Shown here in pieces: positions 9,590 to 21,850 of a stretch of 64,000 bases of DNA (position 1 is its first letter; every line of letters starts with the position of its first letter). This stretch comes from Monosporascus cannonballus (taxonomy: Eukaryota; Ascomycota; Sordariomycetes; Xylariales): the NCBI GenBank assembly GCA_004154925.1, contig QJNS01000025.1, positions 62,001 through 126,000 of the forward strand. The letters run 5' to 3'. A program made the position numbers and the translations under genes. The notes beneath the pieces are model-generated. The model was not told the DNA's origin. It did no database searches and saw only the letters and a list, made by a program, of their open reading frames with translations.

Positions 9590-12040
9590 ATAGGAACCTT
9601 AGACAGGCGTTTTAAGGGGAACCCTTGGCTCGATCTGGGGTTATCTTGCCACTTTCGCTTCTTGAAAAGCGGCTGCCACCAGTAATATACCACACGAGGC
9701 GATTTTCTACCTCAATCATGGGCCTGGCCCAGCAGAAACGCGTTCAGCTCGTCACCATGCTCGCGGGCATGCTTTGAGTTTCCTGGCCGCACCGGACTTC
9801 GTTGAGCCGGGGGCATCATCGTTACTGGACTACAGTTGCCCATTAGCCCGTGTGAACCTATAGGAGTGTAATGATTTAGTCACAGTTAACGTCAGCTCCG
9901 CGATTGCAAGAAGCTTGTCGACTATCCGTTGGGGGAGGCGGGGAAGTCATGCGGGATGTCTTGAAGCTAATATTGGGTCATCTGGCGATACTTACGGTAA
10001 ACCGAGAACTGCGTATGCAGGTTCGCAGTATGTAGACGTGCAGCAGGCAGGCGGAGGACTTATTTATGACTCGGCCGCCGAAGGTAAGAGTGCTCGAGTC
10101 TGGTTCATTACCGCGTGTGAAAATGCCCCCAGAGGAATTCTGCCGTTCCTCGGGACTTGGTGGACTAGCCTCCAAACATATCTGAACCCGGAAACCCGGC
10201 TGGCGCAGCCTTCCTCTGCCTCTCTTCATTCATACCCAACACCTTTTCATGGCCTGTGGAAGACGAAGTATGTGTAGGTGAGGCGTGTAGTCGGCCAACC
10301 ATGAACGCTCTCCTGTTGGCAAGCTCGCCCTTGGCATGTAATTCAGAGAGCCCGACAAGCCATCCATCTGTAGCGCTTTTGAAAGTTAGATATTCGTCAG
10401 CAAAAGCCAGGAAGATGCGTTTCCTGCTGCTTAAGAGGTATAGGCAAAATGTCTGTCTCGGTATGGCGAAGATTCACACTTCGAATGAGCTCCTTATACT
10501 TTGTTGGCACTGTAAATGGAAGGGCAACCTGCTATTCTGCCCTCTGATTGGGCAATGCAGTGCGCGGCGAACTTTCCTATCATGGGCCTCCCAGGAATAC
10601 TGCGCTCTTACTAATATGCACATCTGCCGCATCTCTAGGTGTTGGACAGTCCCGGTAGGGTACGATTCAGGAAACTCTTTAAACGAACGGATTGAGAACT
10701 TGCATGCAGTCGTGATGCGTTGCGTCACACGGAAAACTCGAATCTTGCCTCCTATGTCGCACACTTAGATGCGCGCTGCCATCATGGTGTCGATTATATG
10801 ATTTGGTATCGTACAGATTCCCGCCAACGCGTCGAGTCACCAGTCCATCATATACGATCTGGGTTGATACCGAGACAGTTATGTCACAGATCGCTTAACC
10901 ACGTGGTCCGATGTTAGGAACTGCAAATGAATATGCACTGGTGGTACGGAGTAGACATTAGGTAATTATTTGACACCCCTAGCTTGGTTTATTAGCCGCG
11001 CATGTACCTGCATAACACCGAAGGGAAGGTGTTGCGGACGATGCAACGGTGGCGCTTAAAAGATCTGGATGTGGCTGCAAGGGGGGGGCACTGCTAGGTG
11101 GTTCCTTGGCCCGGGATCCGAAACGTTAATCCAAGATGAATTGTAGGACTAGTCTCTTTTTATGAACCAATCAAGAGCTCGTTCCGTTCCATCCCTATGT
11201 TTTAAATTGCTGCGTCGTCCCAAGCAACCACTGGCTCAAGTTCCTCGGCATCCTGGGCGATCCATGTTCTTCGTCGTCTTCAACTTCAGAGGTTGAATGG
11301 TTGAAAATTCCTCTGTATTTTCTTGGCGGCTGCTGATCTGGCGCCGACGCAAATGCCGGACGGCACTCCGTATGATAGACGCGCGAGGATGCGCTTGTGG
11401 TTGGGCCTGATATCATGCCGCCGCATTCTCTCAAGTGAGACAATGGGTAGTCGCTGGTAAGCATGGCTTCTTCGGTGGCAGATCGGCGGCAGACCACTGA
11501 AGTTCCATAGTCGGCAATACAATGCCACAGCTGTTGCTCGAGAGCGTCGGTAGAGACTGGCGGGCCCATGTTATATTGGGCCCGAATCTTGAATGGATCT
11601 TCGCCCACGGCTTCACGAGCGGAGAATTTTAGAGTCGCTTAATTGGCTCTCCCCCACTATGACAGCCAGGGGCAGTTCCCGCAGTTTGACTATTACGTTG
11701 AATTAAAGGGACAGGCACATGTCCATCCTCAAGCTGCACCCAATTCTCTTTCCATATAACATTCTCCGTAGATCCTATCACAAGGATTTGTTGTCAATTT
11801 TTTTCCCTCTTTCCTTCCGGACTTTGCGTCTTGTCGCTTGCCGAGAGCGCGTATTGCATTCATTTTGGTCCGTTTTGGATGTTAACACTCCTTTATTAGC
11901 TATCCTCGATCATTCCTGGTTTTGATAACCATCCGTTCACTTTGCGCGCTCGATTTGCGACATAACCCCTATTCCTACATAGCGTTTATCTGATTACAGA
12001 CACCGTCCGCGACCGGTTTGGTATTCAGGCGATAGATATA
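9590..12040. other. Gene-less spacer between divergent HsbA and GPI-protein genes
   Basis: The two flanking genes are transcribed away from each other, so this 2.4-kb spacer holds both promoters. Several frames of 80-170 codons occur, but none shows a domain, signal peptide or consistent codon pattern, and exons could not be linked. One weakly protein-like minus frame is listed separately. No tRNA, repeat or transposon end was recognised. Confidence 0.5.
11195..11640 (-). pseudogene. Possible coding remnant (weak)
   Basis: A minus-strand frame of about 145 codons reads with protein-like composition (FSAREAVGEDPFKIRAQYN, then ALEQQLWHCIADYGTSVV) and ends in a stop near 11195. It has no ATG at its beginning; an in-frame stop lies just upstream and no convincing acceptor or upstream exon was found. 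It may be the last exon of a decayed gene or simply chance. No family is recognised. Confidence 0.2.
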
Positions 12041-12043
12041 TCC

Positions 12044-12063
12044 ATATATATATATATATATAA
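12044..12063. repeat. TA dinucleotide microsatellite just upstream of the GPI-protein start
   Basis: About ten AT units end roughly 20 bases before the ATG at 12083, followed by an A-rich run directly before the start. It may serve as a TATA-like core element or sit in the leader. Its closeness to the start makes repeat-length change a possible source of expression variation. Confidence 0.6.
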
Positions 12064-12082
12064 CACTTTCACGGAAAAAAAA

Positions 12083-13368
12083 ATGCTGTTCGGCGTTCTT
12101 ACATCCGTCACCCTTGCGGTGCTCGCTAACCGCGCCGCCGCCGAGCCCCTGCGTCGGCCTTACAAGCTCCACGTTGCGAAGATGTCTGTTAGAAACCTTT
12201 TCGGGCTGGAGGGCCGTCAATTGAGCGGATATAAGCCGGACGAGGAGTTCTGCACGGAAAGGGGCGACACTTGCGCTGAAGCTTGTGGTGATGACTTCGA
12301 CCAGGCATGTTTCAAGCTCCTAGTTGTCGGCGGAATCGCATAGCAGGAGACACGGCTAACCGGAAGTTGTAGTGCGCCTCGAACGATGAGTTCACACGCT
12401 GTTTCAGCAAAGCGAAGCAGACTTGCTGTCCGAACCTCAGCGGAGGTGAGACTCCAAGCAAAGGCCTGGCGTAGATAGACGTCGCTAACATTGATATAGT
12501 GGCATGCGACGAGGGTTTCTACTGCGCGGCCGATGACAGCGCAACCCGGTGTTGCCCCGATGATATGGATCTGGAGGCTTGTGCAACCAACTTCAACCTG
12601 CCCACACTCACGGCTCTTGTTCCCTCTGCATTATCGACGTCATCGGTGGCGTCGACGTCGTCAGTGACCTCGCCGGCCACCCCCTCAGCTACGATATCCA
12701 CCGCATCTTCGGCGTCGACAACGTCAACAAGGACTCAGGGGACGGTTTCGGCTACATCTTCGGCGGCTACAATGTCAGCGCCGAAGATATCGACACTGAC
12801 ATCCGCCACAACCCGACCGACGATATCGAGCGCAAGCCCGCCGCGCAACTCCACCGCCGCGCCGCTGACCACGGGCACCATCTACTCCACGCGGGTCAGC
12901 ACCATCACGGCGTGCCCGCCCAGCGTCACGGATTGCCCGGTGGGATCCGTGACCACCGAGACGGTCGCTGCCGGCACGACGGTCGTCCCCATAACGACCA
13001 AGGCCAGCAACGTCACGCGCACCGCCACCACGCTCTCCTCGACTACGAAGTCCTCCGCGGTGGACGAGACGCTGATCAAGGCCCCGAGCATCACGCTCCC
13101 CGGCGCCGGACAGCAGACCGCTACTGCGACCGCGAGCGACGACAGTGAGGCGCACGCGTCCGAGAGCTGCACTACCTACACCACGATCTCGGTCGCGACC
13201 CTGACGCTGACCGAGTCGAGCTCCGTCCCCGAGACCCCCGCGCCCGCCGACAGCACGCCGACGTCGGGGCCCCCTGCCCCCATCCCGGCTAACGTCGCGA
13301 GCGGTCGCGGCCTGGTCTTCGGTACGATGCTCCTCGCCGCTGCCGGAATTGCCGGCGCCCTGCTGTAG
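12083..13368 (+). CDS. Secreted Cys-rich, Ser/Thr-rich GPI-anchored protein, 387 aa
   Basis: Exons 12083-12304, 12373-12445 and 12500-13368 total 1164 nt with phase kept. The protein starts with a signal peptide (MLFGVLTSVTLAVLANRAAA). A Cys-rich module follows (about 60-125; segments FCTERGDTCAEAC, RCFSKAKQTCCPN, ACDEGFYCAADD, RCCPDD), the spacing seen in many fungal GPI-anchored Ser/Thr-rich proteins of unknown role. A long Ser/Thr/Ala-rich stalk, likely heavily O-glycosylated, leads to a hydrophobic tail (GLVFGTMLLAAAGIAGALL) for GPI attachment. It probably sits at the plasma membrane or wall. Intron 2 is GT-AG (54 nt, GCTAAC branch site). Intron 1 best fits a GC-AG pair, CAG|GCATGT to GTAG, 68 nt; a weaker GT donor eight codons downstream is also in frame and would add eight residues. 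A model without these introns splits the gene in two. Confidence 0.8.
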
Positions 13369-15729
13369 ACCGCCCTGCAAGGAGCTGGTGATGGATGTTT
13401 GTGGAATTGTAGATCCGCGGCAATAGATGTAGCACGATGGAACGTCGATGTTGAGAAGCTGTCTGACTGGAAATAATCATCGTGCCTTTCAACTCGCGTC
13501 AAAGAGATACCCCCTTTCTTTTTCCCCTATTGCGCCAAGTATCGTATATTCCGTCAGCTGAAGCCATACTATTTATGTGCGCGGCTCGCTGCTGTTGATA
13601 GCCTATCTTTATCCGTTGATTCAGCACTCCCGAACACCGCCTCGCTCGCGCTGGTCTTGCGACTTACTCCGCTTCTTGAATGGCAGGGATGACGTCGAAG
13701 ACAGAACATTGTATATACAAATCATGATTTTGTTGTAGTATCTACAGCATGTAAAATGTCAGGACGAAAATGACCGGAGTGCCTGCCAACCTACCGGCGA
13801 GTGGCTTCCTACTGCGGGTAGGTGGTGAGATTTTACTGGCCAGGCCCGATATGCGGGCGTATGGGCAGATAGATGTTCCTGGCCTTGCGTGACCTTACCG
13901 TACGGGTGGGGGTTCGGATTCTCTGGGTCTGGGTGGCGTGGCCTGGGGCGTGATGGTCGGGTTCGCCTGGCTTGGCGCGATGTCTATCTGATTAAATCAA
14001 AAGGATTCAACAAACCCCGGGGGAATTCGACCATCGACCCGTATATCGAGCCAGGTCAGAATCCCCCTACATAACCCCCTACGAAGACGAAGAGTAGCGA
14101 GGTTTTCTTAGTGTCGACACGCCACGTTTAGGTACTTTTGCAGAACTTCGGGAATAGCAGTACCTAGGAGGAATGCCAGTACGTAGGCCGTTTGTCCGTG
14201 CGGTTCTGGCATCATGATTATACGGCGTATCGGTCACCATTCTGACTACAAGTCTGTCACCATCTATAAATGTCTACGCAAGAGGCCGCCACTCCACGTT
14301 TTGTACTTACCATGATTCCGTGGACGCTGCTGTTTGCTGCGCCGACGTACATAAGCATGGGGGGTTCTCGACCTGGGGAGCTGCATTTGAAATGGATAGA
14401 ATATCACCCTACCTTCCCCCTTATCACACGAAGACGCCTTCCCAACCTACTAGGCGCCTGCGAAAAGCTTTGGAATACAATGTATACATATTGTGGGAAA
14501 TGACGGTCAGTTTTCGGGCTGTGGTAACGGTCAAGGTCTAGATTCCGTTACGGAAGTAGTAGCGGGCTGCCAATAGATCGATATAAGCCGTTGCCCCCAT
14601 TGTATTGCCTTCCATGCCTCGAGTCACACCCACTAGTCGATCCTTCAGGCCTCCTGCTTCTGTATAGCAAGGCAGCTAATGGCTTGTCTTAGCCGGCTAG
14701 TCACAGTATGGTACTATAAGAGACAAGCCTTCCAGAAGCTTCTCGCAGCCGAGCCGGTGAGATGGCGATCTCGGCACCCTATAAATAAATGTAGGAACAG
14801 CAACTAGAAAGGGAAAGTGCCGGATTTCGAGAATCTACTCCACCAGAACCGCGATTCTCGACGAGCTACACAGAGACCGGGGCATGGCGATCTCTACCTG
14901 CCTGCCTGTCTGCGTTCTACTGGACGGACAGGACAGGACAGGCACGGCCGGCCGGCCGGTATCCCGGTTGGCCTACCGGGGCTTCAGCGGCTAACTCAAC
15001 GAGAAAAACAATCCGGGTTGTTACTTGCCACTATTTTGAGACCGCGCAATGGACTACGATAGGGAGATGGTAACGTTAGGCCCGTTCTACCGCCCCCTGG
15101 CCTCTCCGCAGTCCAGACGACCCTCGTTCTCCCTACCTAGCGAAGCCTAATAATAACCATTCCCTAAACACTTCTCGCGCTGGCACGGAATTGGGAGGGG
15201 GTGGTCGACGAGCCTCCTCTGTCGCTGACATGGCGCGAATGCCTATATATGTAACCGTAACGTTGAGTATCGAGCAAGGGGACTCGGTGTAGACTCGAAA
15301 AGAGGGACGGGTGCTGCGAGGTCAGACCACGCTCACCCTCAACGGGTGTGCGCTAACTAGGGTGGGGGAATAAGCAGATGCGGAGTGGCCGTTCCTCACA
15401 CACAACAGGGCTCACGTATCAGCAAAACTATAACGCGTGTTGCGCTTGTTTAGAGGATTTCAGGGGTCCATCGATCGCGTACAGGGAGAAGATGACGATC
15501 ACCAAGAACGGGAAATGACATGCCCCAAGGCGCCGTGCAGAGTACGATGGTATGGTATTATTCAGGATACCCTGCTTTCCCAGGATCATTTACTATTACA
15601 AGCTCTCTATACTAAGAAGGTCATGGGTAGATTCCCACCAGATAGGTGGGACGGTAGGTAGGCCTACTTTCTGCCACAGCACTTTTCACCCTTGGCTGTC
15701 CTACCTGTCCGCCTGGACAGACACGTGAT
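13369..15729. other. Gene-less spacer between convergent GPI-protein and NMA111 genes
   Basis: About 2.4 kb where two transcription units end toward each other, longer than two 3' ends need. It contains short GC-rich low-complexity spots, for example the GGCCGGCCGGCC palindrome near 14950 and CCTGCCTG repeats near 14900. No coding exon, tRNA or transposon end is supportable. Confidence 0.5.
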
Positions 15730-18700
15730 CTATATGCCCACGTCTTCGTCTGCGTCACCCTGGTCGTCCGGCTCGGAGATGGGCATCATGCCCTCGTTGG
15801 GGTCGCCCTCGTGGACCTTCCCGTCGTGCTCGTACGTAACGCGCTTCCAGCCGCACGGCTCGGATCCGTCCTTGATCCACTCCGTCGTCGGGAAGTAGTG
15901 CTCGTTCTTCTTCATCGTGATAACCCACGGCACGTCGTCGAATGTCATGGCTCTCAACCGGAAATCTAGTGCCGAGTTAGTCCTATGGGGAGAAAAGGAA
16001 CGTACACACAGGGGGGGCTCCTGAGCAGTATGAAGACAGGGAAGGGCGAGACATACAGGTATTGTCCGGAATCTTGACGACTTCGTCCAAGAAGCTCTTG
16101 AGATCCGGCGTCGGCTTTCCGTTGACATGGGTGATGAAATTCGTGGGCGCAAGTCCGTACTGATAGGCTGGGGAACCCCGGCTTCTAGCAGAGACGTAGA
16201 CTTCGCTGTGTAGCTTGCTAATCTGTTGCCGCACGGCGTGATGGGGAGCGTGCAACACGGCTCCGCAGAACGTGATGGCATGGTCGGTCTCGACGTCGTC
16301 CGCCGAGACGGTGGGGACCTGGAGGTGTAGCTCCTCACCCTCCCGGACGATGACGGCATCGAGGACTTCATGGGAATACATGACGTCCAACTCGGAAACA
16401 CGCGTAATGATCTTGCCGTTCAGGGTCAGGATGATGTCGCCCTCGAACAGGACGCTAGGGTGGTTCCCGCGCTCGAAGGTGCGCTTCGAGACCATGAAAA
16501 GCTGGTGTGCGTTCTTATTTGCCAGCGAGACCTGGTGAATCCAATGCTCGGATACGCCCATAACGCGGGCTTGTGCCATAGAAATGGCACGGAACTCCAT
16601 TGACAGCATTCGCAGCTTAGGAATTTGGCCCCGCTGGATCTGCGAGACGACAGGCAAGAGGGTCGGGGTAGCCAAGCCAAGATGGTACTCCTCGTCTCTC
16701 GACCCGTGAGATCTTTCGCCGAGGTAGGTGAGCCACAATGCTTGCACAGTACCGTCCTTGTCAACGAGTACGCCGCTTCCGCACTGGCCGCTGAGGTTTG
16801 TATCTACCGTTATCGCGTCGACGTTCAAGGCTCTATACCTCGGTGCTCCCGAATTGGCAGGAATAGCGACGGCGGTGACTTCGGTCACTGTAGTAGCGGC
16901 GTGGACAATGCGTCCACTCCTGTTGTATCCGATGAATGTTGTCGAAGCGCCTTGCGAGATGTAGTCGCTGCCTAACTTGGCACTCAACACTGGCGCGTCA
17001 ACAAGCTGCGGGTCATACTTGATGATAGCGTAGTTCTGGAGAGGGTGCATAAATACAACCTTAGCCTGAACGATGATCGAGTCGGCAATCGTGACCCAAA
17101 TGTCGCACAGATCATATGGAACAATGGCTCTCGAGATGACCACAAGTCCTTTCTCGGCATCGATGACGAGACCCATTCCCCATTTTCGGTTCCGCGGAAA
17201 CCCATCTAGTTTAAGCGGCATGGTACAGTTGACCTGCACAAAGCTCCGTACTAGGTCTGCCACGGCAGGGTGAGAGGTGTGTTCCAGCTGGATAAAGGAG
17301 CCTTTTAGGCGAACCGGGGGTATTTGCGGTATGGGATCCGCCAGGTCTTCGAAGTCCCACAAGCCGGTCTTGTCATTCCTAACGGCAAGCAACATCTTGG
17401 TACACCAATGCCGATCCACATTGACGATGATGGTATGGAGAGTATGGAGATCTCTAAGGTGTCTATACTGGACCACGACCCGCTTCCTATCGGGGATCTG
17501 TTTGACGACATCGATGAAGGTCTGTAGGTTAGGGGTCTTCTTCTGATCTATAGATTGTATCATGGCCCCGCTATCGGTACTATCGAATCGGAAAGACCCT
17601 GAAGCCTCGCAGACATAGACTCCCTTGCAAGCAACACCATAGAGCCGTGCTTGCTGATAGGATAGGCTGTGGAAACTTGCTCCACTGACAGTAACAAATC
17701 GGTCAGGTGTTATCTCGTGGAGATCTCCAACCCGAATGTCAACTTCGACATCCTCCCCTCCACGTTGTAGAGTGAAGTGAATGGTCTTCCCAACATTAAA
17801 GTCCAGGATCTCGTCCAGTCGGATGAATTGGGTGATCATCTCGCCGTTGACTTTCAGGAGCACATCGCCTTCCTCTATATTCGTGTGGGCAGGTCCCTCT
17901 GGAAGAACGATCTCTGCAACCAGTAGATTGGTCTCCTTAGGGAAGGCCTTGCGCATTTCGGCCTCCCATTCCGGCGTCAAACCGAGACGACGACATTCAT
18001 CAAAGGGCTTCAGCAGGAATTGACACTGTATACTGCCCCGTTCGACGGGCTTTCCTTCTTGTATGCAGCGCAGGGCGCGCAATGGACGGTCGAGGGGAAG
18101 AAAGTAGTCGGTAGAGGCACCATCGGATCGACCTCCAGCTTGCAACGCTACAGCGAAGCCGTCAATGTTTACGACGGGACTGCCAGAACTGCCTCCGCTT
18201 GCTGCGGCATTTGCTTGATAATAGCACGTGTTGAAATCGCTATAGCCCTCGCCGTATTCAGGGGCGTTTCGATCAAGTCGACTAATGACACCGGAAAGGA
18301 TGCTGAGCTTTTCACCCGCGTCGTTACCGACAACCCTTATCTCAACACCGACTGAGAAACAAATTAGTAACTTGGAGCTAACATTTGACCCGTGGCGATT
18401 GACATGCCTTTTGCCAGGTCTGGACGGAGGGGAAGGGCCTCTACAGGCATATACTTGATGGCGTTAGGATCGAAGCGCAGGATCCCGAAGTCGTGAACGG
18501 GGTCCCTGTAAACCGGGTAGGCGTCGACTTCCTCGTGGTTGTCAAAGACTACGTAACCCCAGAAGGGGCCAGCACCGACGACATGGCGATTAGTAAGGAT
18601 GTATCCTTTCTCGGCATCGACGACAAAGCCGGTTGCTTCGCTAGCACAAGCCGCGTCGGTATCGAAGGAACACGTCTGACAGAAGCGAATAGACACGACA

Positions 18701-18948
18701 TTCCGCACAACCTTCTCGACCATAGCCTGCCACTCGGCGCTGTCGCCAGGTTGGGCCTGGTACAAGGGAACAGCGTCCTCGTCAGGGATATCGGCAGCAT
18801 CGATAAAGTTGCCCATCTCCACGTCGGGGGTGTTCTCGCTCGGGGAGAGTCTGCCGTTCAGGTGCCGGGACTGCTTGTTAGGCCTCTCGATGTCTGGGGA
18901 CGGGACGTGCTTCCTTTTTGATCGCGTGGTTGGGCCTGTCCCATTCAT
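15730..18948 (-). CDS. NMA111: Pro-apoptotic HtrA-family serine protease NMA111, 1023 aa
   Basis: Exons 18948-18408, 18351-16057 and 15965-15730 total 3072 nt, the usual length of this family. NMA111 is the fungal nuclear HtrA/Omi relative implicated in apoptosis-like death. It has two degenerate trypsin-like plus PDZ units. The first protease domain has the triad His122 (TNRHVV), Asp153 (PVHDFGIL) and Ser236 ([11 protein letters not shown]); the second unit lacks an equally clear triad, as is typical. An N-terminal basic stretch (TRSKRKH) suits nuclear import. The C-terminus [16 protein letters not shown] is family-typical. Intron 1 (18407-18352, 56 nt) must use a GC donor, AAAG|GCATGT, to give [16 protein letters not shown]; intron 2 (91 nt) is GT-AG with a CTAAC branch site. 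The frame stays open 79 codons upstream to an alternative ATG at 19185. I prefer 18948 as the conserved start. Confidence 0.93.
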
Positions 18949-19780
18949 AGTGACAGTAGTGGTTGATTCGCGGGATTCACTCGGTCGGGAAGCGGTACTG
19001 AAGAACCGACAATGCGGCTGGAGATGGGCCGGGACCGGGTAAGATTCGTGAAGAGTGCGGCAGACCAGCGAACCTGGCAGAGTGAATGGACGGGGATCAA
19101 ATTGCAATCGTAGACTGCAGAGGGCGGTACCTGGTGCAAGGCTCAAAATACTGAGACTGTTCAGCCGAGGTAGCAAGCGCTTCATACAGCGCCGATTCAC
19201 CCCCTTTTGTCTATACAATGGAACCCAGAACCAGAAATTCAAGTTCTATGTTGGGAATCATCGGACGTCGTGCAATCCAGAACGACTTGCACCAGTTAAA
19301 CTAGCTATGCGCTGCGAGTCAGAAAGTATACCGGTACTAGTAGACAAAAGCCAACGCGGCAGGAAACATTTCGGGACGGGAAAGCAGAAGAGAACGTGTC
19401 CCTCGAAGATCGGTGCTGTGCTGTCCGAGGAGACACGTCTAACGTTACGTCTGCGATGCCGAAAATGCTAACCGGTTACCTAATGTTAAAACTTCGAGGC
19501 GGCAGGCACATGCGCAATGCTCCCCAATCCGCGCGCCTTCTCTTTACCTATCACAGGGTATCACAAGTATCTTGAAAGTATTTTCCTGGGCGGCAGGGAT
19601 GCCGTCACGTTGATGTGCCCCAAAGTCTAGCACGGGCTTCGTTAACTTGCCTTACTAGAATCAGACCCTATTTTGGCGGTTATGGCTGTGCCTGGGGCGC
19701 AGCTGTGGCTAGGGCTCCCCAAAATTTGTAGCTTTAGATATACCGCCAAGGCGGACCCATAAAAAACCCACAAAAACACT
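18949..19780. other. NMA111 upstream region and edge of the AT-rich block
   Basis: This holds the NMA111 promoter and, if an upstream start is used, extra coding sequence (18949-19185). Composition falls sharply after about 19760. The 11-mer CTAGGGCTCCC, which also marks both ends of the MITE-like element, occurs at 19709-19719 right at this boundary. No other gene is seen. Confidence 0.5.
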
Positions 19781-19849
19781 CAAACCGCTAAAATAAAGCT
19801 TAATAACAAGTTGTAAATATTTTAAAAATCTTTTCAAAAATTTGGTAAT

Positions 19850-20050
19850 TATAATTATAAACAATAAATAAATAATAAATAATAAATAAATAATAAATAA
19901 ATAATAAATAAATAATAAATAAATAATAAAAAAATAATAAAAAAATAATAAATAATTAATAAATAATTAATAATTAATAAATAATAAATAATTAATTAAT
20001 TAATTAAAATATCATTAAAAATAATTAAAAAATAATTAAAAAAATAATTA
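19850..20050. repeat. AT-only low-complexity tract
   Basis: Long runs of AAAT/AATAAATAAT units with almost no G or C. It marks the left edge of the RIP block and looks like microsatellite growth on already AT-rich DNA. It contains no coding or transposon signal. Confidence 0.85.
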
Positions 20051-20892
20051 CAATTTTAAAAAGGGTTTTAAATTATTTATATAATTTTTTAAAAAAAATA
20101 TTAATTAATTAAAAATATTATCTTTTATTAAAACTGTAATAAGGTTTTTTTAAATAACAATTTTTTTCGATTTAAATAATTTTTTTCTTTAATACGATAT
20201 AAAAATCGATCGAAATGCTAGAATTATTGTAACGACGATAGTTCTTAATATATTTATTATAACGATAAATTTTTTTAAAAAAATTTAATACTTAATGTTA
20301 TATTCGAAATACGACGTATATAGTATTATTTTAAAACCAAATTTAATAATATAATTAATTAAATATTTTAAGCGGTTTTTAATTAAGATAATTACGAAAC
20401 TTGTAATTAGTAATACGATATGTTATAATAAGATAAAATTTATTCGAAATATAACTTTAAGAGTAAAAATCTTAGAAAAAATTGTATTACGATTTAAGCT
20501 AAAACCGGTAATAAAAATAGTAGAATCTATATAAAAAGGTTATATAATTTAGATCTTTTTAACGTTAACATATAAGTAAATTTATATAAAAATTAATTAT
20601 GTTTAATAAATTACATTTATAATAATTTTAAATTTTATTTGAAATTTAATTAATTTGCAAAAAAAAATATCCGATTGCTAAGTGTATTATTTAAATCACA
20701 TTAATTTATAATATAACCTTATTATTTAAAACGTTTTTAATATTACGAAACGTAATTTAATTTCTTTATGACTTAAATTTTTACAATATTTCTACTAATA
20801 TAAATCCGTACGACTTAGATTTAATAATTAGTTAAACTTTAAACCGTTATAAATTTGTTTTTTTTTACAAAGATTTAAAAAATTTATTAGTT

Positions 20893-21257
20893 ATAACAGC
20901 TGAGTTAATTAATAAACTATTAAATCTAAGTCGACGGGTTTATATTGTTAAAAGCATTGTAGAAATTTAAACAATGAAAATAACTTAAGTACGTTTTGTA
21001 ATACCAAAGATATTTTAAATAACGAAATTATATTATAAGCTAATATTATTTAAATTATAATAATAAACGTACCTATATATTAATTTTCTTTGTTACTATT
21101 TATTTTTACTTAATAAAGCTTTATTAAACGGTCGTTTACTGTTATTTAATAATGCTTAATTGCGATCTGCTAAATATCTATTACGTAATTCAAATTAAGA
21201 TAATTTTCGTAATTTTTGACCTAACCGTTTCTATAAGTCGAACCTAGTGAAGTTGTA
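20893..21257 (+). repeat. Direct repeat G, left copy
   Basis: About 365 bp that match 47881-48238 in the same orientation, sharing for example GCGATCTGCTAAATA and AATAAAGCTTTATTAAACG. The two copies lie near opposite ends of the RIP block. The parent element is not recognised. It could be part of a Gypsy 3' region or another transposon. Confidence 0.6.
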
Positions 21258-21850
21258 TTACGGTCTCCCTTTTTCTAGGATCTTATCTTTAAGATTATCT
21301 TTTTTCTTTTAGCAAGTAATTTTTTTAACATATCGGATCGTATTATTAAGAATTGTCGTCAGGTTTCTTCGTTTATCGTACGTCGTTAAAACCTGCTTTT
21401 TATCTTTAACGAATTTAATTTCGAAATTATATCGTATTTTTTTGTATTTTTTTTAAAAGACTAGAAATGCGAAATAATAAAAAAAATTTCCAAATGCAAG
21501 GCGTATATTAAACGTGATTGTATTTGCAATAAAACCGGTGTTTTTTTATTTTCTTTAAAGAATATCCGTATCAAAAACTAGCGTTTAAAACGTAAAAAGT
21601 ATTTACGAAAAAACGTTTTCTAGAGTTACAAAATTGTTATTAATAAGAGATAAACGAAGCTATTACGCAGTTAATCCGTTTTCGCAAATAAAAAAACGTT
21701 TTTTTCGTTCGAAAAAAAAATCAAAATAGTATAATAAAAGTTATAATCGCTGAAAAAGCTGGAAGAGTAGAAACGTTAAAAGCAGGCCAACGCTAAGACT
21801 TTTTTAGTCGCGCTTGCTTTCTTTGCTAACTCCAATTTGTTTGATATCGG

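Noticed and set aside
10256..10768. 170-codon plus frame as a gene
   Set aside because: No motif, signal peptide or family resemblance; Cys, Ser and Arg scattered as expected for random frames; overlapped by an equally open frame on the other strand.
12579..13148. Plus-strand His/Gly-rich frame, and the minus frame 12775-13380
   Set aside because: Both are shadows of the Ser/Thr-rich exon of the GPI protein, produced by its GC-rich codon bias.
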